Shown here one piece after another: positions 33,346 through 43,815 of a stretch of DNA of 64,000 nucleotides. A program made the translations under genes and the position numbers. The stretch's first letter is position 1, and the number at the start of each line of letters is the position of its first letter. The notes under the pieces were generated by a model. That model was not told the origin of the DNA. It made no database searches and was given only the letters and a program-made list of their open reading frames with translations. The DNA comes from Proteromonas lacertae. Taxonomy: Eukaryota; Sar; Bigyra; Opalinata; Proteromonadidae. The DNA is taken from assembly GCA_002245135.1 (NCBI GenBank), contig NGBS01000025.1, forward strand, positions 38,804 through 102,803, written 5' to 3'.

Positions 33346-34371
33346 AATTTGAAGATTGATTTTTCATTTCTTTTATTCTTTTTCATTCTTTATTATGTGC
33401 TTGTGAATATATCATTGTATTATTTAAAAGAAAAGTTTACTTATGTTAATTGCAAAATATTCAATAGTTTCGACTATAACAAATATTTTGTTCCTTTATG
33501 TAACTATGATAAGAAGCATAAATCTATTATTACTTATGGATATTATAAAAATAACAATAGCAACAGATATATCTATCAAAGAAAGGTCATTTATAAAAAT
33601 AAAGAAGCAATTATAAAGGCATATTCGTTTTTAAATATCAGTCTGAGCAAAATAATTATAGAAAAGAAGTTATTAAGTTTATGCATTGTTACTGTATATA
33701 AAAATCTAAACATAAATAATTTATTAAGAGCATGTTTATTATATTTGAGATTAGGAGTAGATCATATAACTATATACGTAAGCTATTACAATATAACATT
33801 CAAAAGGCAATATAGTTGGCTAAAAAAGAGAAAATGGATAGATATTATTTACTATCCTTTTCCAAATATATCTTTCTTTTATTATGGACAAGATTCAAAA
33901 CTAAATCATTGTATTAATCATTATAGGTATATAACTGAATATGTAATTATAACTGATGTAGATGAAGTTATTGTTCCACAACATAATAACAACATATTAG
34001 ATGTAATTAATAGTTATGGTAAAGATAATTATGTATTTAGTTTTAATTCAGTAGAATATAGTGTAAATAACGTTTATGATAGTATATTTAAGGCAAATAA
34101 AATCGGATGTATATATAATAAAAGTTATGAAAAAATGATAATAAGACCTGAAAAAGTGACTAGTATTGGTGCTCATTTCCCAAAATTATGGGAGAATAAG
34201 AAAATATTAGTTTATGTAGATGTGAAAGATGCTTATGTAAGGCATGTAAGGAGGAAATTAAATAAGAATAAATGCTATGTAATGAAAGAAAATAATATAT
34301 TGCAATCACATATAAAATATATAGAAAGAAATATAATTTCAATCTTATCAAATAAAAATTTAGTCACTTAA
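33346..34371 (+). CDS. GT92-family-like glycosyltransferase
   Basis: The frame opens after a TAG at 33343-33345 and runs about 341 codons to TAA 34371. It begins with a hydrophobic anchor (FSFLLFFFILYYVLV). GT92 (DUF23) signatures are in order: CIVTVYKNLNINNLLRACLLY, GVDHITIYV, GQDSKLNHCINHYR and ITDVDEVIVP (the metal-binding DxD), then VTSIGAHFPKLW. GT92 enzymes are typically beta-1,4-galactosyltransferases acting on fucose or GlcNAc. The first codon is TTG or unassigned. It is the first of four co-oriented transferase genes with gaps of 21, 70 and 47 bases. Confidence 0.75.
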   Translation, partial: NLKIDFSFLLFFFILYYVLVNISLYYLKEKFTYVNCKIFNSFDYNKYFVPLCNYDKKHKSIITYGYYKNNNSNRYIYQRKVIYKNKEAIIKAYSFLNISLSKIIIEKKLLSLCIVTVYKNLNINNLLRACLLYLRLGVDHITIYVSYYNITFKRQYSWLKKRKWIDIIYYPFPNISFFYYGQDSKLNHCINHYRYITEYVIITDVDEVIVPQHNNNILDVINSYGKDNYVFSFNSVEYSVNNVYDSIFKANKIGCIYNKSYEKMIIRPEKVTSIGAHFPKLWENKKILVYVDVKDAYVRHVRRKLNKNKCYVMKENNILQSHIKYIERNIISILSNKNLVT

Positions 34372-34392
34372 AATAGTGAAAAGTAGATAGAA

Positions 34393-35436
34393 ATGTTATT
34401 TTATATTTTTTTATTCTTATTTTTACTAATCTATACTTTTATTATTATTATTAATACACATAATGAATATAGTATGTATTTGATAATGAAAAAAAATTTG
34501 AGAAATATAATATCTAGTAATTTATATAAGAAGTTATTTTTAAATTGTAATATTATTTATAAAGGTAAGACATTATATCGTTTTAGCGCTATACATCGTT
34601 ATGCTTATGTAAGTTTTTTAACAAATGGTAAATATATTAAACTAATTAATGGAACACTATATTCAGTTCATTTTTTCTCTATTTATCCCATTATATTATA
34701 TGTATCAGGGAATATAAATGATGAAATGTATAGTATTTTTAAATTGTATGATAGACTAATAGTATATACAATTTCTTCAGAGCTGAAAAGTGTATATTTT
34801 ATGAAATTAAGAGCGTCATTATTAGCTCCTGTTTTAGTTGGACAAATTGTCGAAGGAGATACAATCGTTCTTCCTGGAGCAGATTGTTTATTTAAAAGAA
34901 TAGAAAAGGAAATAAATAGTAAGTATTACTACCCTATGATGACAAGGCATCCAGATTTTCGATCTACTAGAAAAAGCAATACTACAATGAATCCATTAAA
35001 TTATCCGATGAATAAACGAACAATGAGATATATGCATGCTCATATGTCATGGACTTATTATTCATTACCTTTTATAGCTAATGTATATATGAAATCATAT
35101 TCATATAATTATAGTGATGATGAATATGCTATGAATATAAATCTATGGGAATATAAAGCTTATAAACAGTGGTGTACATATGATCCTTACTATTCAATTG
35201 TGGATGTAAGTAATAACAGTAGAGTATTTAAAGATATGCCATACAGCATTACTTTTTTTAATTTTATTCATGGATGCAAATTAAAACATCTTCAAGATAT
35301 TTTACTACTAAAGTTACAGATGCTTAAATCCAACAAAATAATATATTCAATGAATAATAATATAATGTTCACAAACTCTTGTAAAATCTCCACAAATATA
35401 AAACTATTTACATATACGGAAAAATGTCTAATATAG
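34393..35436 (+). CDS. Membrane-anchored putative glycosyltransferase
   Basis: 347 residues; ATG at 34393, only 21 bases after the stop of the GT92-like gene. The N-terminal helix (IFLFLFLLIYTFIIII) is followed by a GT-A-like pattern: VYTISSELKSVYFMKLRA, then IVLPGADCLF, where other GT-A enzymes have a DxD-containing strand. Family not recognised; assignment rests on topology, the acidic strand and its place in the row of transferases. Confidence 0.5.
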   Translation: MLFYIFLFLFLLIYTFIIIINTHNEYSMYLIMKKNLRNIISSNLYKKLFLNCNIIYKGKTLYRFSAIHRYAYVSFLTNGKYIKLINGTLYSVHFFSIYPIILYVSGNINDEMYSIFKLYDRLIVYTISSELKSVYFMKLRASLLAPVLVGQIVEGDTIVLPGADCLFKRIEKEINSKYYYPMMTRHPDFRSTRKSNTTMNPLNYPMNKRTMRYMHAHMSWTYYSLPFIANVYMKSYSYNYSDDEYAMNINLWEYKAYKQWCTYDPYYSIVDVSNNSRVFKDMPYSITFFNFIHGCKLKHLQDILLLKLQMLKSNKIIYSMNNNIMFTNSCKISTNIKLFTYTEKCLI

Positions 35437-35506
35437 CAAGAATATATAAACTTTTAATAATAGGATTAGTATTATAAATTATTATATATATGTAAAGTTA
35501 TGACTA

Positions 35507-36409
35507 ATGACGCTATTATTATTTATGTATATAATCCTATTGTTTGAGTTTATTTTTTATTGTAATAATTCAATTACTTATGTACAAATTTCAGCAGCAT
35601 CATTATCATATTTTATATATTTACCAATTGTTGTACGAGCCTGGAATTTATTATCATATAGAACATTAATAATACTTTTATATCATAATTTGAGTAAAGA
35701 AATAATAAATATAAAACTTATTTTAACTAAAATAGGTTCAGAAGTGATATTGACAAAAATAAATGATTCAGTATCTCTTCATTATGCATCAAAACTATCA
35801 AGAATTTATGGATTTATGGTTAGTATAAATTCAAAATATAATGATTATTTTTATATATCTGATGCTGATATGATTCCAATATCAAAATCATTTTTTGTAG
35901 ATACTCATTATAATAAACTTACTATAAAATCATTTGGTCCAAAAGGATATGGTTATGGTAATAATAGAGGAAGATGGGCTATGTGTTATATGGTTGCAAA
36001 TAAATTTGTATGGATAGATATACTTCAAAAAGATCTAAAAGAGAGAGAATTTAGTAAGCTTATATCATATAATATAATGAATATAATACAAAAAGGTGAA
36101 AAATATTATGAAAGCTTTTTATATGTTGATGAAGTATATTTAAGAGATAAAATAAAAGGCTGGAGTAGATTCAAATCTAATATACTCTTTCATCCCAGAA
36201 ATTATAATAGAACTAGAATAGATAGATCAGAATGGCCAGTAAATATATCAAAAACTAATAAGAATAATATAATTGATATTCATCTTCCTAAACTACCAAC
36301 TATAAAATATGAATTAATAAAAATGTGGGAAAGAAACATTATTCCTTTACAATATTATCTATTTAACACTGTACCATATGGAACAGACTACATAGAAAGT
36401 ATTTTATAA
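35507..36409 (+). CDS. Membrane-anchored GT-A-type glycosyltransferase
   Basis: 300 residues. N-terminal anchor, then a long strand-helix core with YFYISDADMIPIS, a DxD-bearing strand typical of retaining or inverting GT-A enzymes, and YGYGNNRGRWAMCYMVANK, a glycine/aromatic segment likely forming the acceptor site. VDEVYLRDKI supplies a later acidic motif. Third gene of the four-gene row. Family not assigned. Confidence 0.6.
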   Translation: MTLLLFMYIILLFEFIFYCNNSITYVQISAASLSYFIYLPIVVRAWNLLSYRTLIILLYHNLSKEIINIKLILTKIGSEVILTKINDSVSLHYASKLSRIYGFMVSINSKYNDYFYISDADMIPISKSFFVDTHYNKLTIKSFGPKGYGYGNNRGRWAMCYMVANKFVWIDILQKDLKEREFSKLISYNIMNIIQKGEKYYESFLYVDEVYLRDKIKGWSRFKSNILFHPRNYNRTRIDRSEWPVNISKTNKNNIIDIHLPKLPTIKYELIKMWERNIIPLQYYLFNTVPYGTDYIESIL

Positions 36410-36456
36410 ATAATAAAAGAAATTAACTATATATATGTATATAATGATATACATAT

Positions 36457-37275
36457 ATGTTAGTATTTTATATAACATTGTATTTTATTATTTTTTTTTT
36501 AATATTTTTGAAGAATATAAAATTAAAACTAAAATCAAAGTATGTAATAGTTACAGGTGCATCTGAAAGCCATGAATTATCGTTAATTCAATTCTTATAT
36601 TATTGTACAAAGCATTTAAAGAATGTAATTATTGTTGTTTGGGATTTAGGCTTTTCTAATAGCTTTATAAAATCAATGAAAGAAATTATAATAAATAATG
36701 AAAATATAATATGTAAAAAGTTTATTTATTCTCAATATCCATCATACTTTAATATTAATATTCAAAGAGGTGAATATGCTTGGAAGCCTGTTATTATTAA
36801 AAAAACATACTTTATGTATAAAAAAGACATTATATGGCTTGATTCTGGATGTATTATGACAAATAATTTAGATAAAGTAATTAGTGATATACACAAATAT
36901 CATTGTTGGTCTATTTTTTCAAGTGGAACAATAAAAAAATGGACTCATGTAGGTATGATAATATACTTTAACGTATCAAATAATATAACGATGAGAAAAG
37001 TATGTTCTGGGGGAGTAGTAGGTTTTAAGTGGAAATCAAAATTATCTAAAGTTATATTAGATAAATGGGTAGAATGTGCATATAATAAAAATTGTATAGC
37101 ACCATTAGGTTCAAATATAAGCAATCATAGGCAGGATCAAAGTGCACTATCAATATTACTATATAAATATAATATATTTGATAATTGCCCAATTAATTAT
37201 TATTCAATAACAACACATAGAGATTTAAATAATATAAATACAGCTAATTTATTGCTAAAGAAGTTAATAAGCTAA
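36457..37275 (+). CDS. DUF1647-like putative glycosyltransferase
   Basis: 272 residues with an N-terminal anchor. The conserved pattern GEYAWKPVIIKKTY, IIWLDSGCIM, CSGGVVGFKW and NHRQDQSALSILLYK is that of the DUF1647 family, a GT-A-like group of uncharacterised eukaryotic membrane proteins. Biochemical activity is not established for the family as far as I know. Last of the four co-oriented genes; the next gene converges 34 bases away. Confidence 0.65.
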   Translation: MLVFYITLYFIIFFLIFLKNIKLKLKSKYVIVTGASESHELSLIQFLYYCTKHLKNVIIVVWDLGFSNSFIKSMKEIIINNENIICKKFIYSQYPSYFNINIQRGEYAWKPVIIKKTYFMYKKDIIWLDSGCIMTNNLDKVISDIHKYHCWSIFSSGTIKKWTHVGMIIYFNVSNNITMRKVCSGGVVGFKWKSKLSKVILDKWVECAYNKNCIAPLGSNISNHRQDQSALSILLYKYNIFDNCPINYYSITTHRDLNNINTANLLLKKLIS

Positions 37276-37309
37276 ATCTTAAAACTTTTGCATTTATACA
37301 TATATATAA

Positions 37310-38388
37310 TTACTTGAAATAATTGAGATGAAGATAATTATGTCCTATATATTCTATATTATCATATTTGCACTTACTAAAATATGATCCAAAAAGAGAA
37401 AATGTGCTTCCTCTAGTTAGTATTAAGTATTCTGAATTTCTCATTATCATGATATCTTCAAGTGATTTATTTAAACATTCTATTTTTCTACTATGGCATG
37501 GTAGATTATAATCAGTATATATTGATTTTCCTAATTCTTTTTTGATTTTATGCTTAACAAAATATGAATCAGAAAGCAATACCACTATATTTAGTTTGTT
37601 ATTTTTAATTGTCTTAATTAATGATGATATTTCTGTAATGTTTAAATACCTTTTGAATGGTTCTTTATCTGCATCACCAACTCTTAAATGAATGGTAGAA
37701 TACTTCAAATTCATTGATATATGAAATCTCTCTCTAAAATGTTGAATTATTATATTTCTATATTTTATTGATGGCTTTAAATATACTTCACATATCTTTT
37801 TATTAACTTCTCTAATTTTAAATGATAAGGTGTTATTATATGTATATAATAATCCCTTTGCTTTGAATAAATAATTAAATTCATAATTCTTTAATATTTG
37901 TTCTGTAGAATACCAGTGTTTATCTGCTCCTATTATATCATTAGAAGATTTAATAGCTGCAACACCATCTGTAAAGAATGAGACATTAAAGAACTGAATA
38001 TAATAGTAATTTATAGGAAAATCAAAATAATTCCATAATAATTTCCATGAAACTATTATTACTATAAAGACTTCCATTATACTAAATAATGATCTATTTG
38101 ATAACAAAGATACGAGTATTGAACTAACAATTTGAAGTAATGAATTTCCTAATCCCTACAGAATATTAATATCAATACTCCCAAATGTACTTTATCATAA
38201 AATACTTTTCCTTTACGAGTTATATAATAATCATGTGTTTGATATGCTTGATATTTTATGTTTATCAACAGACTTTCATAATAATTCTTTATGTTTTTAT
38301 TACACTTGGTATAATTTATAACAATAATAAATATCGACATAAATAATGTTGTTACTATGTAGAGAAAATTCATTCTATATAATTTCAT
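37310..38388 (-). CDS. GT11/GT37-like fucosyltransferase, two exons
   Basis: Exons 38179-38388 and 37310-38155 are joined across a 23-nt intron (GTATTG...TGTAG), phase 0, giving 351 residues from ATG 38388. Splicing creates GGLGNSLLQIV, the GLGN donor-binding start seen in GT11 and GT37 fucosyltransferases. The second hallmark, STIHLRVGD (HxRxGD), follows, and YLILTRGSTFSLFGSYFS matches the third conserved block. N-terminal anchor present. The ATG lies just two bases after the stop of the upstream GT23-like gene on the same strand. GDP-fucose is the expected donor. Confidence 0.8.
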
Positions 38389-38390
38389 TT

Positions 38391-39563
38391 TTACCAATGT
38401 TCTATATATTCATAGGTATTATCTGATTGTTTTATATTCCCATTTTCAAAAAATATAGAATTTGCTGACAAACCAACTGTGCTTCTTAATTCATCTATCA
38501 ATCTAATTACATTACTCTTTCTTGTTCCTGAAAAGCTATTACAATATAATGCTGCTTTTATATCAGCTATAAAGTTCAATGTCATTTCATCTCCTCTATT
38601 TAGATTACCACTTAAACCGTCATTTTTTCTTAAAAATTTTAGATAAACAGTTTTAGCAATCTTTCTTTCATTAAAAAATAATGTAACATTAGGATCGTCA
38701 GTTGATAAATATATTTGTGTGTTACAGCCTGTAGTTAACTTGTGTATGTAATATGATGATATATAATCTTCCGAATTTAATAAAGTCATTTCTTTATATT
38801 TATCACCATGCCTTATCCATAAATTAAAACACCCTCTACTCAAATCTTTTCCCAATGATTTTCTTACAATATTGTTTGTTTCAATTTCCGTTCTTTTATT
38901 CAACCTAAATATATAGGTAGAGCCTTGTATTCTCCAATAATGTATATATTTATTTCTATCTATTGGTGCTTCTTTTATTATTTGTATAATTTTATGTGGT
39001 ATAATTTTTTTGTAAGTTTGAACATTTTCCACATATAAATGTTTTTCTGTCTGATTAATACTTACATATTCTTTAGAGTTTACTAAATCATAATATGATA
39101 AACTACAGTTTGTTAATTGTTCTAAAAAACACAGCCAATTCAATTCTTTTAAGCAATATTTTCCATATGCTTTCAATGATTTAAAATAAGGATCAATTAT
39201 AGCAATCCGATTTGTTGATAGTGCTAATGACAAATAAGATGTGAATACGTGTATTTCTGCGCCATGCCCAGCACGAAATCCTTTTATTATTAAGTATTTC
39301 TTATCAATACAATTCATAGGATGTTGATAATTATAAATATAAGACTGAACTTTATATGTATGTGTAATAATATTTCTAAAGTTAAATTTATTGTTAGGTA
39401 TAAGTCTATAATACGATGAATCAGGAAAAGATCCTTCCACAGATATAATTTTGTTATAATTATTATTAGAGTACAATCTGTGGTAAAAAACAGAATTATT
39501 TACTTTATATAAATTCATTTTCTTTAAAAAAATACAGAATTTGATATTGGTATTGATTAGCAT
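38391..39563 (-). CDS. GT23-like (alpha-1,6-fucosyltransferase-type) glycosyltransferase
   Basis: At least 390 residues from ATG 39563. The open frame extends upstream to about 39770 with a hydrophobic segment (GFIYTIFALYVIFFL) that would be the Golgi anchor, but it has no ATG. Motifs: KGFRAGHGAEIHVF (donor loop), LWIRHGDKYKEM (the HxRxxDK site of GT23), IYLSTDDPNV and SFSGTRKSNVIRL. These are the three peptide motifs shared by FUT8-type enzymes, so GDP-fucose is the probable donor. It is followed two bases later by another fucosyltransferase-like gene. Confidence 0.75.
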   Translation of the reverse strand: MLINTNIKFCIFLKKMNLYKVNNSVFYHRLYSNNNYNKIISVEGSFPDSSYYRLIPNNKFNFRNIITHTYKVQSYIYNYQHPMNCIDKKYLIIKGFRAGHGAEIHVFTSYLSLALSTNRIAIIDPYFKSLKAYGKYCLKELNWLCFLEQLTNCSLSYYDLVNSKEYVSINQTEKHLYVENVQTYKKIIPHKIIQIIKEAPIDRNKYIHYWRIQGSTYIFRLNKRTEIETNNIVRKSLGKDLSRGCFNLWIRHGDKYKEMTLLNSEDYISSYYIHKLTTGCNTQIYLSTDDPNVTLFFNERKIAKTVYLKFLRKNDGLSGNLNRGDEMTLNFIADIKAALYCNSFSGTRKSNVIRLIDELRSTVGLSANSIFFENGNIKQSDNTYEYIEHW

Positions 39564-39775
39564 ATCATTCCATAAATCTTTTCCATATTTATAAGCATTT
39601 ATAGAATAATTTATACATTCTGATTTGTTATTGGATAAACATTCTTGATAAAAAGAATAAGAGTTATCACAATAATGTATGTCAATTATATTTAAGAAAA
39701 ATATAACATATAATGCAAATATTGTATATATAAAGCCAATAAATAAACAATGAACAGTTATTATTAAAGATTTAA

Positions 39776-40799
39776 ATGATATATAATATTATATTTCTTA
39801 TACTATTTTCTTGTATTATTGCCTTTTATATTATTAAATATAACTCATATGTTTCTATAGTTACAAATATGAATAATATATTTTTAAATAGCATATATTC
39901 TGTCAACACCTTTGTTACTGCTGGTTTAGGTAATAGATTAATGTCATTTGCAGGAATAATAGCTATTTCTATATATTTTGATTATAAGCCTAAAAGTATT
40001 ATGGTAGTTATATTAAATAGTTGAAAACTGGAACGAATTCAATATTTTCTATAATGTTCCTAACTATAATATAACAATTAGTAGCAACAAAAATGTTAAG
40101 AGATATATGATATGTCCATTTAATATAAGAATGATAGAAGAATTAAAAAGAGAAAAAGATTTATATTTCTGGTACATCTGGTGTGATACAATATCGAGTT
40201 TAATAACAAATAATAAATATTTAACGAAAATAAGTAGGTATATTCCTAAAACACAATTTGTGTCTAAATCAAATATAGTCTTTAATTTATATTATCAAAT
40301 ATTTAATTCACTTCTTCATATAAATAACAATATACAATCATCAATAAATCATTTCATTTATATGAATAATATTCATGATTATTTAGGAATTCAAATAAGG
40401 GTTGGCAATGCAGATTTAAAAGAAAAAGAATTTACTACAATTGATGATATATATATCATATTAAATTTGGCATCTAAACATAAAGAATATAGAAATTGGT
40501 TTTTAACAGGAGATTCTTATAAGCTTAAAATAGAATTGAAAAAGAAGTATAGCAATATTATCCTATATTCAATAAATAAAACAAAACATTATAATATTTA
40601 TAAAAATGACTCTACTATTGTAATAGAACATGAACTATTGTCAAAGTCCAAATTTTTTATTATATCAAAAAGCACTTTTGGTTTAACAGCTTTATTAAAA
40701 TCTGGTATATTGATAAATAAAGGCATAAGAATAGGTTTTGAAATTAAAAATGGTAATATTTTTGATGTATATACATACTTCAATGATTTTTTAAAATGA
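39776..40799 (+). pseudogene. GT11/GT37-like fucosyltransferase interrupted by one frameshift
   Basis: ATG at 39776, anchor (IIFLILFSCIIAFYII), then GLGNRLMSFAGIIA, the family's first motif. Near 40014-40019 the frame slips by one base; in the new frame the protein goes on directly (VENWNEFNIFYN) through IQIRVGNADLK (HxRxGD-like, with Q for H and N for D) to the stop at 40799. No GT-AG pair restores the frame. It is either a one-base mutation or a base-calling error. The changed catalytic motif also argues for decay. Head-to-head with the GT23-like gene. Confidence 0.7.
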
Positions 40800-40960
40800 T
40801 GAATAAATACTTCATCATTATTTATTTTTAAGTTGAATTTTCAAAAATCAAACATTTTGATATTTAATTTTATAGCAATTCTTCCAATAGTTAAATTTAA
40901 GGAAAATTATTTATTATTTATCTTAAATATAATTATGAGAATTTCATATAGTATATAAAT
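40800..40960. other. Spacer
   Basis: AT-rich spacer before the abrupt rise in GC content at about 40961. No feature recognised. Confidence 0.4.
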
Positions 40961-41024
40961 GTGGCACAAAGTGTCAGAGTCCCAACGAGTTTTCTAGGGG
41001 TCTGTCCACTTCTAGATTTAGACC
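40961..41024. repeat. Direct repeat, left copy, at edge of GC-richer element
   Basis: This stretch (GTGTCAGAGTCCCAACGAGTT...CTTCTAGATTTAGA) recurs in the same orientation, with substitutions, at 43991-44064. Both are preceded by TATATAAAT. The two copies delimit the GC-richer Polinton fragment. They may be shared regulatory sequence of the element or remnants of repeated ends. Confidence 0.65.
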
Positions 41025-41260
41025 AATGTATAGCTATACTAGGTCCAATACCGAGAGAATCAGCACTTCCTTTTACTTGAAGGACACTGGTAAGTACGAC
41101 CTATGCATACGAAGCAGTGATTGTGAAGGTTATTCAACTCAAGTGTTCCTTCAACAAACACTTGATAGCAAGGTAATATCTCTTAACGATGTTACGGTCT
41201 TTTAATTACTTGTCTTCTTCTTCTACTATGATCTGTATCTGTATCTGGGGGTTCAGTTAC
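41025..41260. other. Non-coding part of the GC-richer Polinton remnant
   Basis: GC-richer than the flanks; downstream of the capsid pseudogene. No supported reading frame. Confidence 0.4.
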
Positions 41261-42505
41261 TTATACTATCTCGATGATCCCGTTCTCACTGATCTTTAAC
41301 AACCTACCTGTCACGATGAAGAAGTAATGGGTAACATTCTTACTAGTGAGTGCATCGTTGTACATCTCAAAGGAGACCTTGATATCATTATCGAGAGGAC
41401 GGCCACGCTGGTTCTTGATGTTGGTTAAGTCCGAGGTGGTAAAGTTAAGGATCTCAAGGAACTTCTCATTGAAGGGTAGGTCAATTGCCTGGTCATTGTA
41501 GCTACCCTTGATGAAGCTCTTCATGTGCTCGTAACTATTGTAAGTCTCCATGTTTTGGAAGTCAGGGTTGTAGTTAAAGTCATTGATCCACCACTTGAAC
41601 TTAGAGGTCATCGCAGCAGGCAGAACATTACCTTCCTTATCATAGCATCAGTAAAGGATGAACTTTACGTAAGGTCCGATGGAACTATTGATATTGAAGG
41701 AGTAGTTGAAGCAGCTGGAGCTGTTACTTACTTGAGTTCTAACAACATGGACATCGTTGAAGTCCACAGGATTTGCAAGCAATGTCCTTGTTGTAGTTGG
41801 CCTTGAAGTAGATATCTCAAGACTTACCTTAGTCTCATCCTTTAGTGTAGCATCAACGATGTCCACCATCTTACCTTTGTCTTGCCATCGTATAGAGATG
41901 TAAACCTTCTCCCCGAAGTAGACATCAATAGGAAGACTGAGGATGGTGTTAAACAACTCCTTGCAAGGGATCTTCATAAGCAAATCGAAGGCATCTCCAT
42001 CTATTGTTTGTTAATAGTCATAATCATCATTAGCACCTCCCGTGAACTTCATTCCATTTTCAAGGACCTTACCTTTCTTATCAATCCAGACTCCATCGTA
42101 GTACATCCCATGATGAGCCATCTTACTTGCCTTACGCATAATCTTAGTCATGATACCTCGGAAGATCTCGTAATGCTCTTGAACCTTTAACAAGGATACT
42201 CCCGATTGATTGTAGACATGGATACTTCCAAGGACGAAGGTATCAGCTAAAATAACTTCCTTGAGACCAGCTGCTTCTACATATAGTCGATATTGTAAGT
42301 GGGACTTAGAGAAGTTTATAAAGTTATCCCCGGCAATCTCTAAGGTGACTTCATCGCTAAGACAATCCTTAGTAATCTCTATTCGTTGTACTTGACTTGC
42401 AACTAAAGGGATGAGTTGATCGAGAGCTACTTAGGGTTGCACTTCATCGATGAAGTCATGTTCCTGGGAGATGATGGAGGATGGACCAGTATGGATCTTA
42501 CTCAT
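41261..42505 (-). pseudogene. Polinton-type major capsid protein, one frame with three internal stops
   Basis: From ATG 42505 a single frame of 415 codons runs to TAA 41261 with no frameshift, but it contains TAA at 42431-42433, TAA at 42011-42013 and TGA at 41648-41650. Similarity to the capsid gene at the right end of the window is visible in order: EIAGDNFINF against EISGDNVLTY, then FNTILSLPIDVYFGEKVYI against YNTILALKNDIYFGEVIYI, then FNYSFNINSSIGPYVK against FNYNFSINSSIGSYVK. It is therefore a double-jelly-roll capsid homologue of a distinct, GC-richer element. Three point nonsense changes without indels suggest moderately recent decay. Confidence 0.8.
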
Positions 42506-42544
42506 TGTGATATTCAGGAGGTAATAAATCACTTTGGGAAATAA

Positions 42545-43542
42545 TGCAATAGCATACTTACACTTTACGATAAGGCTTCTTGTTGAGTTCATTCTGTTGT
42601 CTCTTACTTAATCGAGCATACCCACAGGATTCCTTAAAGGACTTCTCTTGATTGAGTATGTTGAATAGAAAGTAGACTGATAAGAACCCGATGATAATCA
42701 GCTTCTTGTAAGTTGCCTGTGACAAGTCCAGGTGATGTGCTATCCTGTTGATCTTAAGTAAGTACGGGACTCTTCCACTTGCACTAAATCTCTTGAGCTG
42801 TTGTAGTTGTTCTGAAAATTAAAGACTCCCAAGTACTGTCCATTGAAGTTCTGATATTCTTGGGAGATCAATAGATTGAGTTCATCTTTCACTTGGCTTC
42901 TTACTTCCTCGGGACACTCTTCTATGAACTCTTCATCATCATCATTGTCATCATTGTCAGTCTCTTTGGAATAGATGATTCCTTTACCTATCCTGACTTT
43001 ACTAGGAGCTGAGTCTGCTGTGTAGCTGTACTCGTATTGTGGTACATGATTACTTTGCCCTGAGTCTATCGGTAGTGTTGTGCTTGCTGGAGATGATGAA
43101 CCTGATGCAAGGTACACTGCTTCAAGAACTTCAGCTGCTCTAAGTACGTGGATCTTTGATTGTCTTGGATTGCATTTCCATGAACTCCATTGCCAGCTAC
43201 GAGGTCTAAGTTGTTCTATCCTCCGATCTCTAAGCTTATGCTATCTACCATGGAGTTATTCATCTGGGTTAAGTTCTTGTTGCCTGATGCTTCTATCACG
43301 TAGTTGACAACCTCTTGATACTTCTCCTTGAGCTCCTGGACTGATAGTTGATTCACCATCTCGTTCCTTAAGTAGCTGCTGGAATAGTTAACTCCTCCTA
43401 AGTTGATACTATCGGTGGTGACTTCTCCGATCATAGCTAATAGACCTCGCTTCATCTCCATCTCATTGTTAGGGATTACCATCACAGGTAAGCTTTGTTC
43501 CACGGGAAGAAAGCGCATCTCGACTCTTAGTTGTTGAACCAT
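42545..43542 (-). pseudogene. Polinton accessory virion-type gene with stop and frameshifts
   Basis: Starts MVQQLRVEMRF at 43542, overlapping the previous stop by one base, and is open to 43216 (TAG). The same frame continues with NNLDLVAGNGVHGN and LEQLKFLKQ. A shift then leads into the frame at 43117-42740 (acidic, Asp/Glu-rich), and another shift near 42740 leads into a tail with a membrane helix (KLIIIGFLSVYFLFNIL) ending at about 42545. Reads as one former protein of about 330 residues with a C-terminal membrane span. No family recognised. Confidence 0.55.
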
Positions 43543-43736
43543 TATTCTTGCAATCCTCTTGTAATCATCTTGAGCACTTCCTGTTGCTGATCGGAATAGA
43601 ACTAGTTAATTCTCATATGGTTATCATATAAGTCATCAACTTCATCATACCACTCCTTAGATAAGTCTTCAAGGTGTAAGTCATTCGCTGGTTGTTGTGG
43701 ACTGGAGATGTAATCTATTAGCTTATAGATGGTCAT
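43542..43736 (-). pseudogene. Small Polinton gene with an in-frame TAG
   Basis: ATG 43736-43734 opens MTIYKLIDYISSPQQP, with an in-frame TAG after about 43 codons, then FYSDQQQEVLKMI to TAA 43544-43542. The terminal TAATG overlaps the next gene's ATG, virus-style compaction. It is too short to assign. Confidence 0.5.
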
Positions 43737-43815
43737 GGTAATTTGCTTAAGGAAAAGAATCATTGAGAATTGCTTATGCTCCGAAGGAGCTTAAGTATGA
43801 TATCAACATTGCCTG

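Noticed and set aside
41525-42190. Plus-strand frames over the capsid pseudogene
   Set aside because: The minus-strand frame aligns with the other capsid gene, so these are shadows.
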